DNA of 64,000 nucleotides from Haplomitrium mnioides (lineage: Eukaryota; Marchantiophyta; Haplomitriopsida; Calobryales): positions 1 to 64,000 of the forward strand of contig JBNGIS010008359.1 in assembly GCA_049999725.1 (NCBI GenBank). Reading direction: 5' to 3'. The position numbers and the translations under genes were made by a program. A model generated the notes under the pieces. It was not told where the DNA came from and searched no databases. It was given only the letters and a program-made list of their open reading frames with translations. How positions within the stretch are numbered: the stretch's first letter is position 1; each line of letters opens with the position of its first letter. Shown here piece by piece: positions 23,538 to 36,411 of this stretch.

Positions 23538-23975
23538 GTTTTTAAAAAATAGCCTGGCTTTTTTTTATGTTTTTTAAGCTAAAAAATCACAATTTTTCCC
23601 AATAAAAAAGTTCATGTTTCGAGTAGCATGTTCATGGTTCAAAGTAGCAGTTTTTTCTAGGATAGTTATTGCATATGAGTGGGTAAGAAATGACAATATA
23701 GCATGCAAAAATAGGGCGATGGAAAAGATTCTTGGGTGTCAATCATTTGATAGGTGGGTGTATGGCATTCTCTAGACACCCAAGAATCTTTTCCATCGCC
23801 CTTGTTTTGCATGCTATATTGTCATTTCTTACCCATTCATATGCAATAACTATTCTAGGAAAAACTGCTACTTTGAACCAAAAACATGCTACTCGAAAGA
23901 TGAACTTTTTTTTTGGGAAAAATTGTGATTTTTGAGCTAAAAAAACATAAAAAAAACCAGGCTATTTTAAAAAAC
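23538..23975. repeat. Large inverted repeat (about 200-bp arms, 34-nt loop)
   Basis: Left arm 23538-23740 and right arm 23775-23975 are near-perfect reverse complements. The innermost stem is GGGCGATGGAAAAGATTCTT-GGGTGTC against GACACCC-AAGAATCTTTTCCATCGCCC, and the outermost is AATAGCCTGG against CCAGGCTATT. The arms contain the X terminal sequence (GGTTCAAAGTAGCAG / CTGCTACTTTGAACC). It looks like a head-to-head pair of X termini or a foldback element. Transcription would give one long hairpin RNA. Confidence 0.92.
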
Positions 23976-25419
23976 AAAAAGTACATGAGTCTTTGCGAGT
24001 TGTTTTTGGCCATTTCAACAAGCATGATAGAGCAAGAGCCAATTTCATTATGCAAAGTCAATCAATATTATTAGTTTTTTTTAAATATTGGAAAACTAGA
24101 ATTTGATGAAAAGTATAAAATTATAGTAAGTTTTAACCAAAAAACTTGTATTTATCATTGATTACAATTCTAAGCCCAAAAATTGAAATACACGTCATAA
24201 GAAACTATTTTCAAATATGTTTGATTGCACAAACTCTAGGCGCGCGTAGACATGGTGCTCTTTGAAACTTTTTTTTAGAAAAAAATTATTAAACATAAAG
24301 AAAAAGCCCAAGGGGACTAGAAGTCAAGGGAATGAGTTTGCAATGGTAAACACAAAAACGAAGAAAATGAAACATTGCATGAACTTAAGAGCTTTATTTT
24401 AAAGTTCAAGCAAGAAAGAAGCTCACTTTCACTTGAAAGTCCATGTACGCAAAAGTTAACGTGGGCTTAAAAAAAGGTTTCAGTATTTAAAAATATTTCA
24501 TAATTCAACGAAGGATATACACAAATGTACAATAGTTCAGAATAAAAAAAGGCAGTAGCTAAAGAGATTGAACTAAGAGTGTAAACAAGAAACATCTCCA
24601 AGTTTTAGACTTGATTCAACCAAACAAAGGTCTCAAGATCTACAAAAGAGTCTATGATAGGTGTACAAACTAAGTTGTAATCGGTAGTCTTTGTATGAAA
24701 AAGCTCAAGAGTTGTAGATGAGAAGTAGAACTTGTGGAAGGCTTGGACTTCCACCCCAAAGTCTATGCGCGTATAGGAATCCAAACTCATTATCTGAACA
24801 CTCCACAACAAAGACTGGCAAGAACCTAGGTTTTAAGTTCCGTAGAAGAGTTTTTGTACGATGTTTTGACTTGCAAATCAAAGTCTATGTGCACATAGGG
24901 TTCACACTTCTATAACTGAGGATACAGACTATAAACGCCCTATTGTTTTACAACAAACTCAATGCATACGAAAGATTTTGATTTATTATTCAAAATCCAA
25001 AAGTAAAATGGGTACAAAGCTCTATATCTGAGTCAAACCGCGCTAAAGGTTTTAAGCTATACATCAAATTCCTAACAAAAAAAAAATAATTAGTCAATTT
25101 AGGCAGATGCTTCAGCGAGACAATAGCTTTAAACTCATCTAGAAAACAATGAAGCTCGAAACAACAAACTTACACTTTGGAGAAGAAAATATTTTTACAA
25201 GGAAAATGAAAACATTAACTAAAGATTTAAGTTTCACTTATAGAGAATAACATTCAACTTCAAATGATTTACAATAAAAAGTTCAAGGTGTCAGATAAAT
25301 TCAACAAGTTGCTTCAAAAGATTCTCACGTACTTTATAAAATAATAATCTTAAATTACAATATACTAGAAAATACAAAATATATAACAAAATTTTAAAAT
25401 AACTTTAGTCACTTGTCGT

Positions 25420-28400
25420 GACTTCTTCGGATTCAGCTTCAGAAGATTCATCAAGGTTTGCTTGATCTATCTTAGTGTTAATAATAGTGATTGAATCTCT
25501 TTGAAACATTTCAGGATTGAGGGCTTTTTGTCTTTCGTACTCAAATAGATTTGATTTAATGGGAGTAGAGTGGTTTTACTCAATTGGTAAGAAGAAAATC
25601 AAAAGATAGAATTGTGATTTGTGTCACATCAAGTACATCAATATATAGCTTGGATTTGAGTTTCCCTTTTATTGTTGCTATTTTTTTTTGGGGAAGTATT
25701 GTCCAAAAAAAACATTCTCAACTTGACAAGCAAACCATTGAACACGTACTAGTTTCAAGTTTGGGGGATGTTCCTCATCAAATGACAAAACTTTGAGAAC
25801 TTTGGCAATCCAAAAGGGTTTGCTATTTGAATAAAGAGATGCAACAACACAAATAAACATTCTAGCTTTCAACTCATGAAGATTGCCAAATTTATGCTCA
25901 TATCGAGTAATGTGCAAAAGAGTCCTTTGTTGTGGCCTAGGTGCTCCATCATAGATTGCTCGACGTGTAGAAAGTATTTGCTGCATTAGAGTATCTTCTT
26001 TTGTTTGTTGAGCATCAAGTTGAGAACCTTGACAAACATTTTGAGAATCATTACAAGTGTTTGACAGTTGTGAAGGTGGAAAGGTAAATTTTGCTTTGAG
26101 TCCTTATTTTTTTTTCAAAGATGTAGGCCGCAATCTCTTGTTGGGCAAGAAAAAGTCATTCCACCATTGAATATTAGGATCTGTAAAGAACTTGTAGTAG
26201 TTCCACTAATGTTGTTCCTTATTGAAAACACCACTTTCTCAACATCCACTTCTTTTTCTTACTTTAGAGATCATTTGATTTCATAATATGCCTTGAGAAG
26301 AATCAACATCGAACTGAAAATTTCTCTATCCACTTCAGGTAGACACTTGAATTGATAAATACCATCTATAGGTAACCAAAATTCATCTGTTGAAAACTGT
26401 TTGCTCCAAATCTTTGCCTTGGATTCATTTAATTGGAACTTGAATTGTTGATTAAAGGTAATATCATATATCCTTTGATAAAAAGAGGGACGTTGCTCCA
26501 GAAAGATTTTGAAATCCCAAGTTTCCAACAAAAGAGTCATATGAGGTTTAGGATTGTAAGGTACTTGAAGCGCCTCTCTAAGACTCGTAGTCATGAAAGC
26601 TTTGACACATTTCAAACGTTTCAAGAATCGAGTGAACATTTGATCAATTCGATCATGGGTATGGCCAACCATGACAAATCCCACCTTGATTTTTCAAAAA
26701 ACATTCTTGGCAATAAAGAGACTAAGATACTTAAACATAAAAGAATTCTTATTCTCTTGTGTCATGTTGTCCAACTGAAGATACAAAGTTGGAGGCAGCG
26801 GCCCTTCAAAGTTACATAATATTTTGTTGAGCACAGTAATTGTCAAATTGGAATTGCTTCTCAAGTTTCCATACGTTAAAAAGACCCTCAAAGAAAGAGC
26901 ATGACTGAATATTAAGGCACCAACAACATGCACACCCACGAAACAATCTTTATCAATGTTTTCTGGTGGCGAAGGCTAGTGTGGAATAGCAGTTTTCTTC
27001 TGATCCATTCCATCAATGACAATTCTCAAGTACTTTGACCATCGACATAACATTTTCTTCGATGATTTGCAAGTTTTGTTCTTTCTTTCATTTGTTGGTC
27101 ATGATGAAGAAACAGTTGGCAATTATATTTGACTACATCATCACAAAGTATGAAGGACATAAAAGCAGTCTAGTAAAACATATGTCGACACTTGTAACTT
27201 CAAAACACAACTTCAGGTGCCAAAAACATTTAATCATCTTAAACAAATGTTTGGACTCATAGAAGTGAAAACTTTGTGAAAGATTCAAAATAAAATTTAG
27301 GTAATTTGAAAAAAGAAAAATTTGTTTTACTTAAAATAAACAAAAGTTTTAAAAAGAGAAAAATAAGATTTGCAGATAAAAGGAACCTGAACACATCCTC
27401 AGAGCGTTTAGGATGAGTGGAGACAACAATTGATTGTATGCGTGCATAGGACCAATACAACAACACCAATATTATCATAACTTGTTGTGATTGTTGTTGC
27501 GACTGGTTTTAAATGGAACAAGAACAAATCCTTTGCGCATATAGGATTCGCAAACAATAAAAACATTCTTGCTATTGTTTTTTTTTTTTTTTTAACAAAG
27601 GCTCTTAATTTAAATGAACTAAAAACTTCTTGCAATGCTAAGGTCACCACCAAGAATGAGATTCATTTTCTTGCTTTATTCGACTGCAGACAAGGTTAAA
27701 ATTGAAACTTAAAACAATAGACCATATGCGAGCATAGACTCTCTTCTCACAACTCAACTTGCTAATAACTCTTCGATTCAAATCTTCTTTGCTGAATAAC
27801 TTAACAAAAAAATATCTTATGACTCTAAGTTGAGAAAACATAACATCTCTAGAACTAAGCCTTGAGTCTAGAAAAAAGAGCAAGGATTAACCAAAGGTTT
27901 CAAAAGAAAATAAAATTTGTTACCTTTGTCGGACTCCAAGATAGATTTTCCTTGCAAAGATTTTATTTCTTCACATGTTTCACAAACAACAATCTATTGT
28001 GTCTTAGAATTTTTACATTTGGAAAATGAGTTCTCCAATTTTTTGTAAAACCCGAGAAATTAAGAATACAATCAGGATCTTTCTCTTTCAAATAAGTTGT
28101 ATAGTAGTCATAAACTTCCCATTTTATAAAATTATCGGGCAAGTTATAAAATTTGTGAGTGGGTATTCTCTTGTAGTGTCTTTGGAAAAAATTGTCCATC
28201 CACTCACGCACAAAAACTCTTTTAGCAAATAGTTCTCTTTTTCCAAAAATGCCTTTAGTATTTACGTTTTTGAGATTTTGAATCCTTTGGATTCTATCAT
28301 TCCCTGTTGCTAATATTAATTTAAATGACCTTCTATAGACAAAGGTACCGCTAGGCAGTGTAAACTGATTGTCAACATCAGAGTCTTTTCTTGGTATTCT

Positions 28401-29540
28401 CCACTATAGTGTGATATCTCAATTCTTCATACTTTGTCGAAAGTACGTTTCTCTCACAGTTTTCCAAAAATCTGTCTTGCACAATGACAAGCAATTATTT
28501 TTGACAATAAGAAATTCTCTTCAATTTAGAAATTGATATTTGATCAAGCTTTTTCTTCACAAAGCTCTTGTTATAGACTTTCCACAAAGAATTTTCACAT
28601 AAGGTGTCTACCCGTTTGGGTTTTGGCCTAAACAAAGAATTCTTGTGTTGTGCTGGACGATTCGGTCCATAGGCAAATCCAGTAATAGGAGATAATTCAT
28701 CATGAAGATCTTGATCATCATTGTAGACATTGTTTATTCTGTTCCAAAATGTTTTCAAGAGATGAGGTTTGTCTTGAGGATTGGGAGAACTGCACCATTT
28801 TGAAATAGAATCTTGATCAACATGTCAATTAGAATGAAATTTTTTTGTTATAAAATTGGTGCCATTGGCGATAACTCCAAATAGGTGTTGATTGATTGAG
28901 ACACTTTGCTAGAATCGTTTCCCAAACTGTCAACTGAAGACTCCTCCAAATGAATTCGGTTTGTTTCAGATGTCTCAATCTCCTTGCGAGGTGTAACTTA
29001 AAACGAAATCACTCGTTGTTTGAGTGGTGCTATCGAGGACATGGGTTGATCTCCAAAATTAAAATTATCCAGAGATTATATACTTGTTGTGTTTTGAACA
29101 AACACACTTTGATCATGAATGTCGAGGTCTCCATTAGATGAGGATGAAGAAAGCTCTACAACCATCTGGAATTTCTATGTTGAAACGTTTTTTGCTGATA
29201 TGTTGGAATATTGAGAAGAAAGATTCAACTTCGACCACTTGAAGGGTAACAAAGATCTTATGTTGGATAAAGTTTGTTTTTGTAATTCTCTACAAGCATT
29301 GGGTTCCCTCTTTGATCCTTTGCATGCAAGTTGTTCAATCGTAAATCCTATGCATGCATTGGATTCACTCCTTGACACTATACGAGCATATAGTTGAGTC
29401 CCTGATCTTATACACGCAAGGAGTTCACCTTCTCGATCTTTTTGGGCAAAGTTTTCTGATTCAACAGAAGCCATTTTTTTCCCCAATATACTTGCCATCA
29501 TACTTGACTCTTTTGGTACTCCATTGCTTACCACCAAATA
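25420..29540 (-). pseudogene. X gene 1, copy 2 (DUF7869-like)
   Basis: Minus-strand coding blocks in order: 29537-29175 (Ser-rich N-terminal region), 28758-28495 (SPITGFAYGPNRPAQHKN), 28211-27963 (PTHKFYNLPDNFIKWEV, DYYTTYLKEKDPDCI, FPNVKILRHNRL), 26939-26694 (YLQLDNMTQENKN at about 26783-26745) and 26684-26271 (VGHTHDRIDQMFTRFLKR at about 26669-26616, then EFWLPIDGIYQFKCLPEVD). The last two blocks are one frame broken by a single TGA at 26694-26696. The two motifs match the DUF7869 family as I know it. A transposase-like nuclease role is a hypothesis based on its location in a repeated element and on the acidic/His motifs. Copy-specific stops make this a pseudogene. Confidence 0.6.
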
Positions 29541-29990
29541 ATTGCGGTTTGAACAAATCTCAACTTACTTGTCAAAAGTAGCACTTTTTTGTGAGGATGA
29601 ATCTTGAAATACTAACCTTTCAAAACTCCAGCCATTGAAAAGCCTCACTAAAAATCAAGCATTTCAAGAAACTATTTTAACAAATATTATGAACCTCTTA
29701 CCGCCCACNNNNNNNNNNNNNNNNNNNNNNNNNNNNNNNNNNNNNNNNNNNNNNNNNNNNNNNNNNNNNNNNNNNNNNNNNNNNNNNNNNNNNNNNNNNN
29801 NNNNNNNNACTTGCTTTTTTTTTTTCCAACCTTTCGAGTTTTTTTCACTTTTGTTCATTAGATTTTTTGCCTCTGATTCTACCTGTTTCTACCATCTTGA
29901 AAATGACATCTCAAGGAAATGTTTCCATACCTACTCAACCAAAGCCTTACATATATTTGGATGTCATAAAGCTCTAGAGCCTGAAAAATA
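29541..29990. other. Divergent intergenic region of X2
   Basis: Separates gene 1 (minus) from gene 2 (plus) and holds the 100-N gap. A shared bidirectional promoter is expected here, but the gap hides part of it and I see no convincing core elements. Confidence 0.4.
29709..29808. other. Assembly gap (100 N)
   Basis: Flanked by CCGCCCAC and ACTTGCTTTTTTTTT. The poly-T right edge may explain the break. Confidence 0.95.
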
Positions 29991-29999
29991 GAGTGGGAT

Positions 30000-32248
30000 T
30001 GGCTTGTAAATTGTTGCTCCTTGAAAGACCCCAATCAACACCTTTATCTTTTTATTGGGGAAGGTGAGAAATTCAATTTGGGTCTTGTGGTTCAAATCAC
30101 AATGATCTGAGAAGGCAAAAAAGCCAGCATCGGGCCGCTTGTGTAGTCACATGATGTTATTACCCTTTACACTGCAAATTGCAAATAATTTGCTTTTTCT
30201 GAGATGAAGGAGAGGGACATTTTTGTCAAGCATCTTTAAGCGGCAAAGGAAGATGGCAAGGTAAATTCGTAAAACCCTTTTTCATTTGTTTCCTTTTTTA
30301 TTAACTCAAAACTCATAGGTCCAAGCGTGTTTGGAGACTCAGAATCCATGCGCGCATGGACCTGGGAGTCCTTAGACGCTTGGACTAGGAAGTCAAGGCA
30401 TACCTGGACTTGGGAGTCCATGCACGCATGGAGTCCCGAGTCCATGCACAAAAGGAGTCCCGAGTCCATACGCGCATTGAGTCTAGAGTCCATGCACGCA
30501 TGGAGCTCTAGGTCCATGTGTGCATGAAGTCCTAGGTCCACTCGCACAATGAATCCTTGGTTGTTGCACGCTTGGATCTTGAAGTCCATGTGTGCATAGA
30601 CTTCTAGGTCCTTGTATGAGTGGACCCCCTTGTCCAGCGCATTGACCATGGAGTCCTTGCACTAGTGGACTTGAACTCCATGCACGCATGGAGTCTTGAG
30701 TCAATTCCCACATGGTTCTTGGAGTCCGTGCTCACATGGACTGCATTGTCTTTGTTCTTTCTTTGAACACTTGTTCTTAATCGTTTTTTGTTTTGTTTTC
30801 AGTTTACTCAGCTTTTGGTAGATTTTGTGGATTCCTACAAAGACGCCAAGCGCGTCGAACGCAATTTTATCAAGTTGGCTATCCAAATCAAAATTTTGAC
30901 GCTTTAGCAAAGCGTTAATATTCAACAACTAGTGCCACATCCGAGTGCGACAACATTTTCAATGCATGCGGCAGGCCCTTCTGCCGAAAAAAAAAGAAAG
31001 AAGGTGAAGCCAGTTGAGGCTCCCAAAAAGAAGAAACAGGTGGTTTAGAAGAGAAAGCTTGTTCCAGTGTCTGTTATTGAGGAGGAGCTAGTCCCCTTTG
31101 AGTCTCCATAAAGGTCGTCTTTAGCTGGCCCTTCGTCTTCAGCACCAAGTAGCTCGGGGCAAGAAATAGAGCAGGAGCCAGTTTGGGCTCCAACATCCAG
31201 AATAAGAAGTCCAGTGTACAAGGGGTTGCGAACTTTCTAAGAACAAGAGCAGGTGGACACTCACATAGTATCTGAGGAAGATAAAAACAAAATAAGGGAG
31301 TCTACAATCCAGCGATGTAGAGTCTGCAAAGAAACAATCACTATTTGTTTAGAGAACTTGAATTTGCCTAAACTTGGAATGGACAATTGGAGGTTTTTCC
31401 AAATAAAAAGGCTGAATGAAGATTTTGTTGAGCTTTTGGGGCAGAGTTGCCTTGCTGCAGCATTGTGATTGCCTCCAGCAGTCTTGTAGCAATACTTGTT
31501 GGGGTTCCAAATATTGAGCTCTGACTTATCCCCTTCAACCCGCACTTCGAGTCAACAACAATGATGAAAAAACTATACGCATATTTGTTTGCAAGCATTC
31601 TTGGCCCCAAAAGCTCAACAAAATCTTCATGTCTACGTGGGCCTTACACCAACAGAGGCTTGTATTTTTGCAACTAATGACATTTACGACCAGAGGTACA
31701 AGTTAGAAATGACCTCAATTCGAAAGGTTGAATATTGGCATCAAAGGTTTGTGGAGAGTGAGATGGTGTCATCCCAGAAATTGAAAAGAGAGTTGGTGTT
31801 GGAAACCTTGGAGATCAAGCCCAAGTTCACACTTGAGAAGACAATCACTTCTCAAGATAATTGGTTCTAGCTTGCATTATGAAGTGGTGACCTCTTGGAT
31901 CTACAACAGAGTATATTTTTTATGTGGGAGAAAAATACTATAAAGGGCCAGAAGCCAAAGGCCAAGGGATCTCTCAAAATGGAGGACATGAAGTGGACAC
32001 CTTGGAGGTTCCTTCAAGGTCTTTGTGATGAAGTGAAAATTTCAGTTTTGAGACATGTTGAAGCCTGAGAGCTTTCAATGGAGGAAATGTCTCAGGAGGC
32101 AAAGAGAGATAAAGTTTTGGCAATGATGGTGAAAAGTTTTTGTTTTGAAGTTTACTATAGCAATTGGGAGGAAGAAAGAGAGGAGTACTATCTCCACACA
32201 GAGGAGTCCAAGATGGCTGCATTTTATTCCTGTTTTGAGAAGCTTTTG
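30000..32248 (+). pseudogene. X gene 2, copy 2, exons 1-2 (unknown protein)
   Basis: Exon 1 ends at 30260 (GGCAAG then GTAAATT). Intron 1 (30261-30802) contains a palindromic minisatellite and ends TTTTGTTTTCAG. Exon 2 (30803-32248) encodes a Lys-rich, nuclear-localisation-like stretch (KKRKKVKP and KKKKQ, about 30990-31045), a Pro/Ser-rich linker, a conserved CxxC (QRCRVCKE at about 31310) and VGLTPTEACIFATNDIYDQR (about 31635-31700). It ends at a donor TTTTGGTAAGT. The same exon end and donor exist in copy 3 at 58100. Several in-frame stops (for example TAG at about 31048 and 31868). No known family recognised. Confidence 0.5.
30318..30750. repeat. Palindromic minisatellite in intron 1 of X gene 2
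   Basis: About fifteen units of 25-30 bp, such as GAGTCCATGCACGCATGGAG and AATCCATGCGCGCATGGACC. Open frames across it (repeating Met-His-Ala-Trp) are by-products of the repeat, not proteins. Confidence 0.88.
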
Positions 32249-32334
32249 GTAAGTTTGTTTTTTCACTGTATATTTATTTTTTTAGAGTTTTATTGAATTT
32301 ATTGTAAATTGTCTTTGAGTATGATAAAAATCAA

Positions 32335-32480
32335 TTTGAGTCCCTACGTGCATCGAATGCAAATTCCATGTGTGCGTGGACTATGAAGTCTACTCACACA
32401 AGGAATATGAAGTCCATGCGCACATGGACTTCATAGTCCAAGCGTGTAGGAACTTCAAAGTCCATGGGCGCAAACCCATT
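32335..32480. repeat. Palindromic minisatellite in intron 2 of X gene 2
   Basis: Four to five units, for example GAAGTCCATGCGCACATGGA and CAAAGTCCATGGGCGCAAAC. Homology of copy 2 to other X copies ends here. Confidence 0.8.
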
Positions 32481-32489
32481 TGGAGCATT

Positions 32490-35400
32490 AAACCCAAATT
32501 TTATCAACACTTTGACCCTCCTAGACAATTTTCCTTGAATGTTGAAACAATTGTTGAAAAGATGAAAATAAGTGTCACTAAAAGAGTGGATGTGGAAAAC
32601 CCTATAGAGCCAAACCCACATGATGAATGAGTGCTTAAGATACCAAAAGAAATGCTTACAAAAGAAAGCAACAAGAATGTTCTTACTATTTGGAAAAATT
32701 AACTTGCCTGAGTTGAGCAAATTTTTGTCAAATAAGGGAGTAAAAAGGTGAAGATTTCCATACTTCATAGCCAACATGCCCAACGACTTGACCTTTTGGC
32801 GAGGTTTTTTTGACGAAAGTGTTTGTTGAAGGCTTCCACTACAATATCCAAACACAACATCAACATTGCAAGAGGAGACTTTTGCAACAAATCTCTACGG
32901 ACATCCAAATAAAACAAAGTAGGCTGAAAGTTTCAAGGGAATGGAAAGCTCACCATGTTGAAAGTCTCACAAAATATCAAACTTAAGAAAGGAGCTCAAT
33001 GTGAGATTGAGCATTGACTTCACGAATGTGGGCTTGCCTTCTAGCAAACAAAGTATGGGTTCTTGTTGAAGGTGGAAAAGGTGCCAATAGGGAACTAGGA
33101 CCTCCATTGCAACCTTGGGGCTATCATAGATTCCTATTTTTAATATAGCTCTCACTCGCATTCTCTACCAAACAAGTTTTTGGGCTCTACCTTGTCACAA
33201 CACACATTCATTACTTTAACGCAAATGGGACAAATAAATGGAGGTCCACTCATCATTCTCCTCTCTATACAATGAGCTTTTGCAATCACAACAAGCTACA
33301 AAATCTGTTCCATTGGCATCCCTACCATATCTCCATCTTCAATTGTGTTTTCATTCAACTCCTCTGTGCTACCAAAGGCTCTTTGTGAGATACTCTATCA
33401 AATCCTAGAGTACCTCCTAAAAAAAAGCTTGATGGTCAATAGTCAGCCTAAACCTCGGTTTTCAACTCACTGTAGGAAATGATTGAATCAAAGCACATCC
33501 AAAGAAAAAGCCTAGCAAAAGATGTGTAGCAAAGAGCGAGTTCTTGAAATCATTTGACCAAAATTTACTCTCTTAATAGAACTCTAAACACATTCTAGGA
33601 ATTACCTTTCCAGATTCTACTCTCTCCATGGGAATCTGAAGATTCTCAAGCCATTTCCCCGTACTCATTTGTTGATGCAAACCTGAAGAGCATCAACTAG
33701 CCTCATACCATTTCCCACATACTCATATATCGATGGAAATATGAGAAATATCAGCTCTTACAACAAATGTTCTCTAGAACCTAGAAGCCATTTTCTTGCC
33801 ATTCCTTAGCAAAAATAAAAGTCTAGCACTACTATTTGATTTCTTTCTTTGAGCCATTAAACCAATCTCATCTTTGGTCTTTGTTATCAACTAAGGATAT
33901 TTGTGGGATTGTCATGCCACCAAGCTTTTCTTTTGGTGAAACATTAGTAGGTAACCCTTTAAAAAGGCTTAGACAAGTGACCAGACTTATGGTATTACTC
34001 AAAATGCCAACATATACTTCTTGCATGATAAAGTTGAATTATAAAATGCCATGAAGAAATTCTCTGATGCTACAATGAAGATTAAGGAGTTAGTATAATA
34101 ATATTAAGCTAATACATGCAATTATAAAGCTTTCAAAGATTAAGAATGCACCAACTTTCTCTATATAGCCAAGTTGCATTACCAACCAACTGTCGCAAGC
34201 CAATATGAAGAGCTTCTTTATATCTTCACTCACTTTGAGAAGAATATTAGTGGCTACAAAGATCTCCACGAGATCGAAACCATATATTTCTACAACAAAA
34301 CCCAACTTAAAAATTATATCCACTCATTTTCTACTTTGTTTGGTGGGTGCTATAGACAAGTCAACAATATTAGGATTGATAACGTTAGAGCGAAATGAGG
34401 AGTGAAAAAAAGAAGCACCAATAGTGAACTGGTTACAAAGTACTGCAAAATCAAAAGAATCTAATCTTGCAACCGCCCAGTTATACATGTTGGGAGACAA
34501 ATGGATTTGATTTGTAGCACTACGCTTAGAAGAACTACAACTAGTTTTAATGTTAGATCTTAAGTTTCAAAGACAAGAAACAACTTGTGTTCATACCTTT
34601 ATAATCCCAGTGAGATGAAATATCATCGATGAATCTCTCATTCTGAACTAGAATCCACGGCAAATGATAACATCAAATTTAATCATGTTCTTCACTCCTT
34701 GGAACTTAGTGGTGTCTTGCTTGTAGTAAGCAATTGATGTCCAAGAAACAAATCAAACATTTCAAATGAACTATAGAGCTTAATCAATTACATGAAACAA
34801 ATTGTTCCTCCCAAGGCTCGTTTTTGCTTTGGCCAAGCCTTGATTTAGAGCAAAAAAATGTTGGGCCAAAGAAGACTTGGTAAAAACATATGTTGGAGCA
34901 AAAACAAATTATTGGAGCCTATGTGAATTGCTTAATAGATCATTCCTCATTAAAAGAATAGGTCAATTCAAGATTATAAGAATGGAGAGATTGTCTTCCA
35001 AATATTTCTAATCTTCTACCATGGTGGGTTGTAAGACCACCATCAACTAAGAGTAAAAAAATACCCACAAGAACAATTTTGACATGATATGAGTGGCACC
35101 AACACCCTTGATTCAAGCACCTTCACCATAAGTACAAATTCTGACACGATATCAAATGGCTCGTGCACCTTCATCCTTTTACTTGTTAGTAGTAAGAAAA
35201 GCCTGTAGTCAATTGTCATCCTTGACACAATTGACTTATCAAATGACTAACATAGAGAAACAATGATATATCTTAGTTATATAAGAGATTTTTAGTCATT
35301 TTTCATTGGTGACAAAAATGACTATCATGTCAAAATGTTGATATATCTTAGTTACACTCCTTGCAATAATTTCTGATTTTTGTCCAAAATGACCTTGTGG

Positions 35401-35585
35401 TTTAATTTGGGTCACTTTGGACAATTGTGTCATTTTGATCAAATGGTTGAAATAACTTAAAATAGAAAAATATGTATTGTGAATAGTCTATTATTTCATG
35501 CAATCATTTCTTGGTCATTTTTCTTACATTGCCATCATTTTGAGTCGTTTGGCACAATGTGTCACTAGGTGTTCGGTTATATATG
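32490..35585. other. No gene seen
   Basis: About 3.1 kb of AT-rich sequence with only short open frames (32967-33161 minus, 33836-34054 plus, 34090-34323 minus) that I cannot relate to any family. From 35230 to 35560 it carries scattered AAATGACTA / TAGTCATTT words like those at 7000-7800. Confidence 0.5.
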
Positions 35586-35589
35586 ATGT

Positions 35590-35885
35590 TGTTTTCTTCT
35601 ACTATAAGGTGAATTCTAGGGTTGAAAGTTGAAGTGACTTCTAACTAGAGAATTTTAAATTACATCTCTTTCTCAACTATAAATAAGAGGGCCTTATTGC
35701 CCAACTTTTCATTCCAAAGTTCCTCTCACTTGGTTTGAGCATTCGCTTGTGTCTTGATTGAAGGGTTGTCTATATTTGCATTTGGTTAATTTTGGTGATT
35801 GTCTATCTTGGCGTTTGGTTGGTTTGCTCTAATAGAGTTTGTATTTTAATTTGTTTACTCATTTGGAGTTCTTCTAGAGAAAAAA
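35590..35885 (+). repeat. Ty3-family LTR remnant (solo)
   Basis: Blocks in LTR order: GGGTTGAAAGTTGAAGTGACTT, CTATAAATAAGAGGGC (TATA region), AAGTTCCTCTCACTTGGTTT, CTAATAGAGTTTG, TTTACTCATTTGGAGTTCTT. No internal domain flanks it, so it is a degenerate solo LTR or fragment. Confidence 0.6.
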
Positions 35886-35900
35886 ATATGGGAGTTTATC

Positions 35901-36327
35901 CTCTCTCTCTCTCTCTCTCTCTCTCTCNNNNNNNNNNNNNNNNNNNNNNNNNNNNNNNNNNNNNNNNNNNNNNNNNNNNNNNNNNNNNNNNNNNNNNNNN
36001 NNNNNNNNNNNNNNNNNNNNNNNNNNNNNNNNNNNNNNNNNNNNNNNNNNNNNNNNNNNNNNNNNNNNNNNNNNNNNNNNNNNNNNNNNNNNNNNNNNNN
36101 NNNNNNNNNNNNNNNNNNNNNNNNNNNNNNNNNNNNNNNNNNNNNNNNNNNNNNNNNNNNNNNNNNNNNNNNNNNNNNNNNNNNNNNNNNNNNNNNNNNN
36201 NNNNNNNNNNNNNNNNNNNNNNNNNNNNNNNNNNNNNNNNNNNNNNNNNNNNNNNNNNNNNNNNNNNNNNNNNNNNNNNNNNNNNNNNNNNNNNNNNNNN
36301 NNNNNNNNNNNNNNNNNNNNNNNNNNN

Positions 36328-36374
<47 letters not shown>
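35901..36374. repeat. CT microsatellite spanning an assembly gap
   Basis: CT repeats at 35901-35927 and 36327-36374 on either side of 400 N (35928-36327). The true tract length is unknown. Open frames of Leu-Ser or Arg-Glu repeats here are artefacts. Confidence 0.95.
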
Positions 36375-36376
<2 letters not shown>

Positions 36377-36411
36377 CAAAGAAGATACAACTTTGCAAAA
36401 ATATAAGGTCA

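Larger units (their letters stand above)
23863..32480 (+). mobile_element. X element copy 2
   Basis: Starts with CTGCTACTTTGAACCAAAAAC at the hairpin, followed by noncoding sequence with scattered TCTATGNGCGCATAGA-like words, the minus-strand DUF7869-like gene (25420-29540), a gapped divergent intergenic region, and the plus-strand unknown gene 2 (exon 1 to about 30260, exon 2 at 30803-32248). It is the best preserved copy of the 5' halves of both genes. Homology stops just after the intron-2 minisatellite at about 32480. No right terminus was found, so it is truncated. Confidence 0.55.

Noticed and set aside
30236-30713. Open frames with repeating Met-His-Ala-Trp or Gly-Leu-Cys-Thr-His motifs
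   Set aside because: They are translations of the minisatellite in several frames on both strands and lie in an intron of X gene 2.
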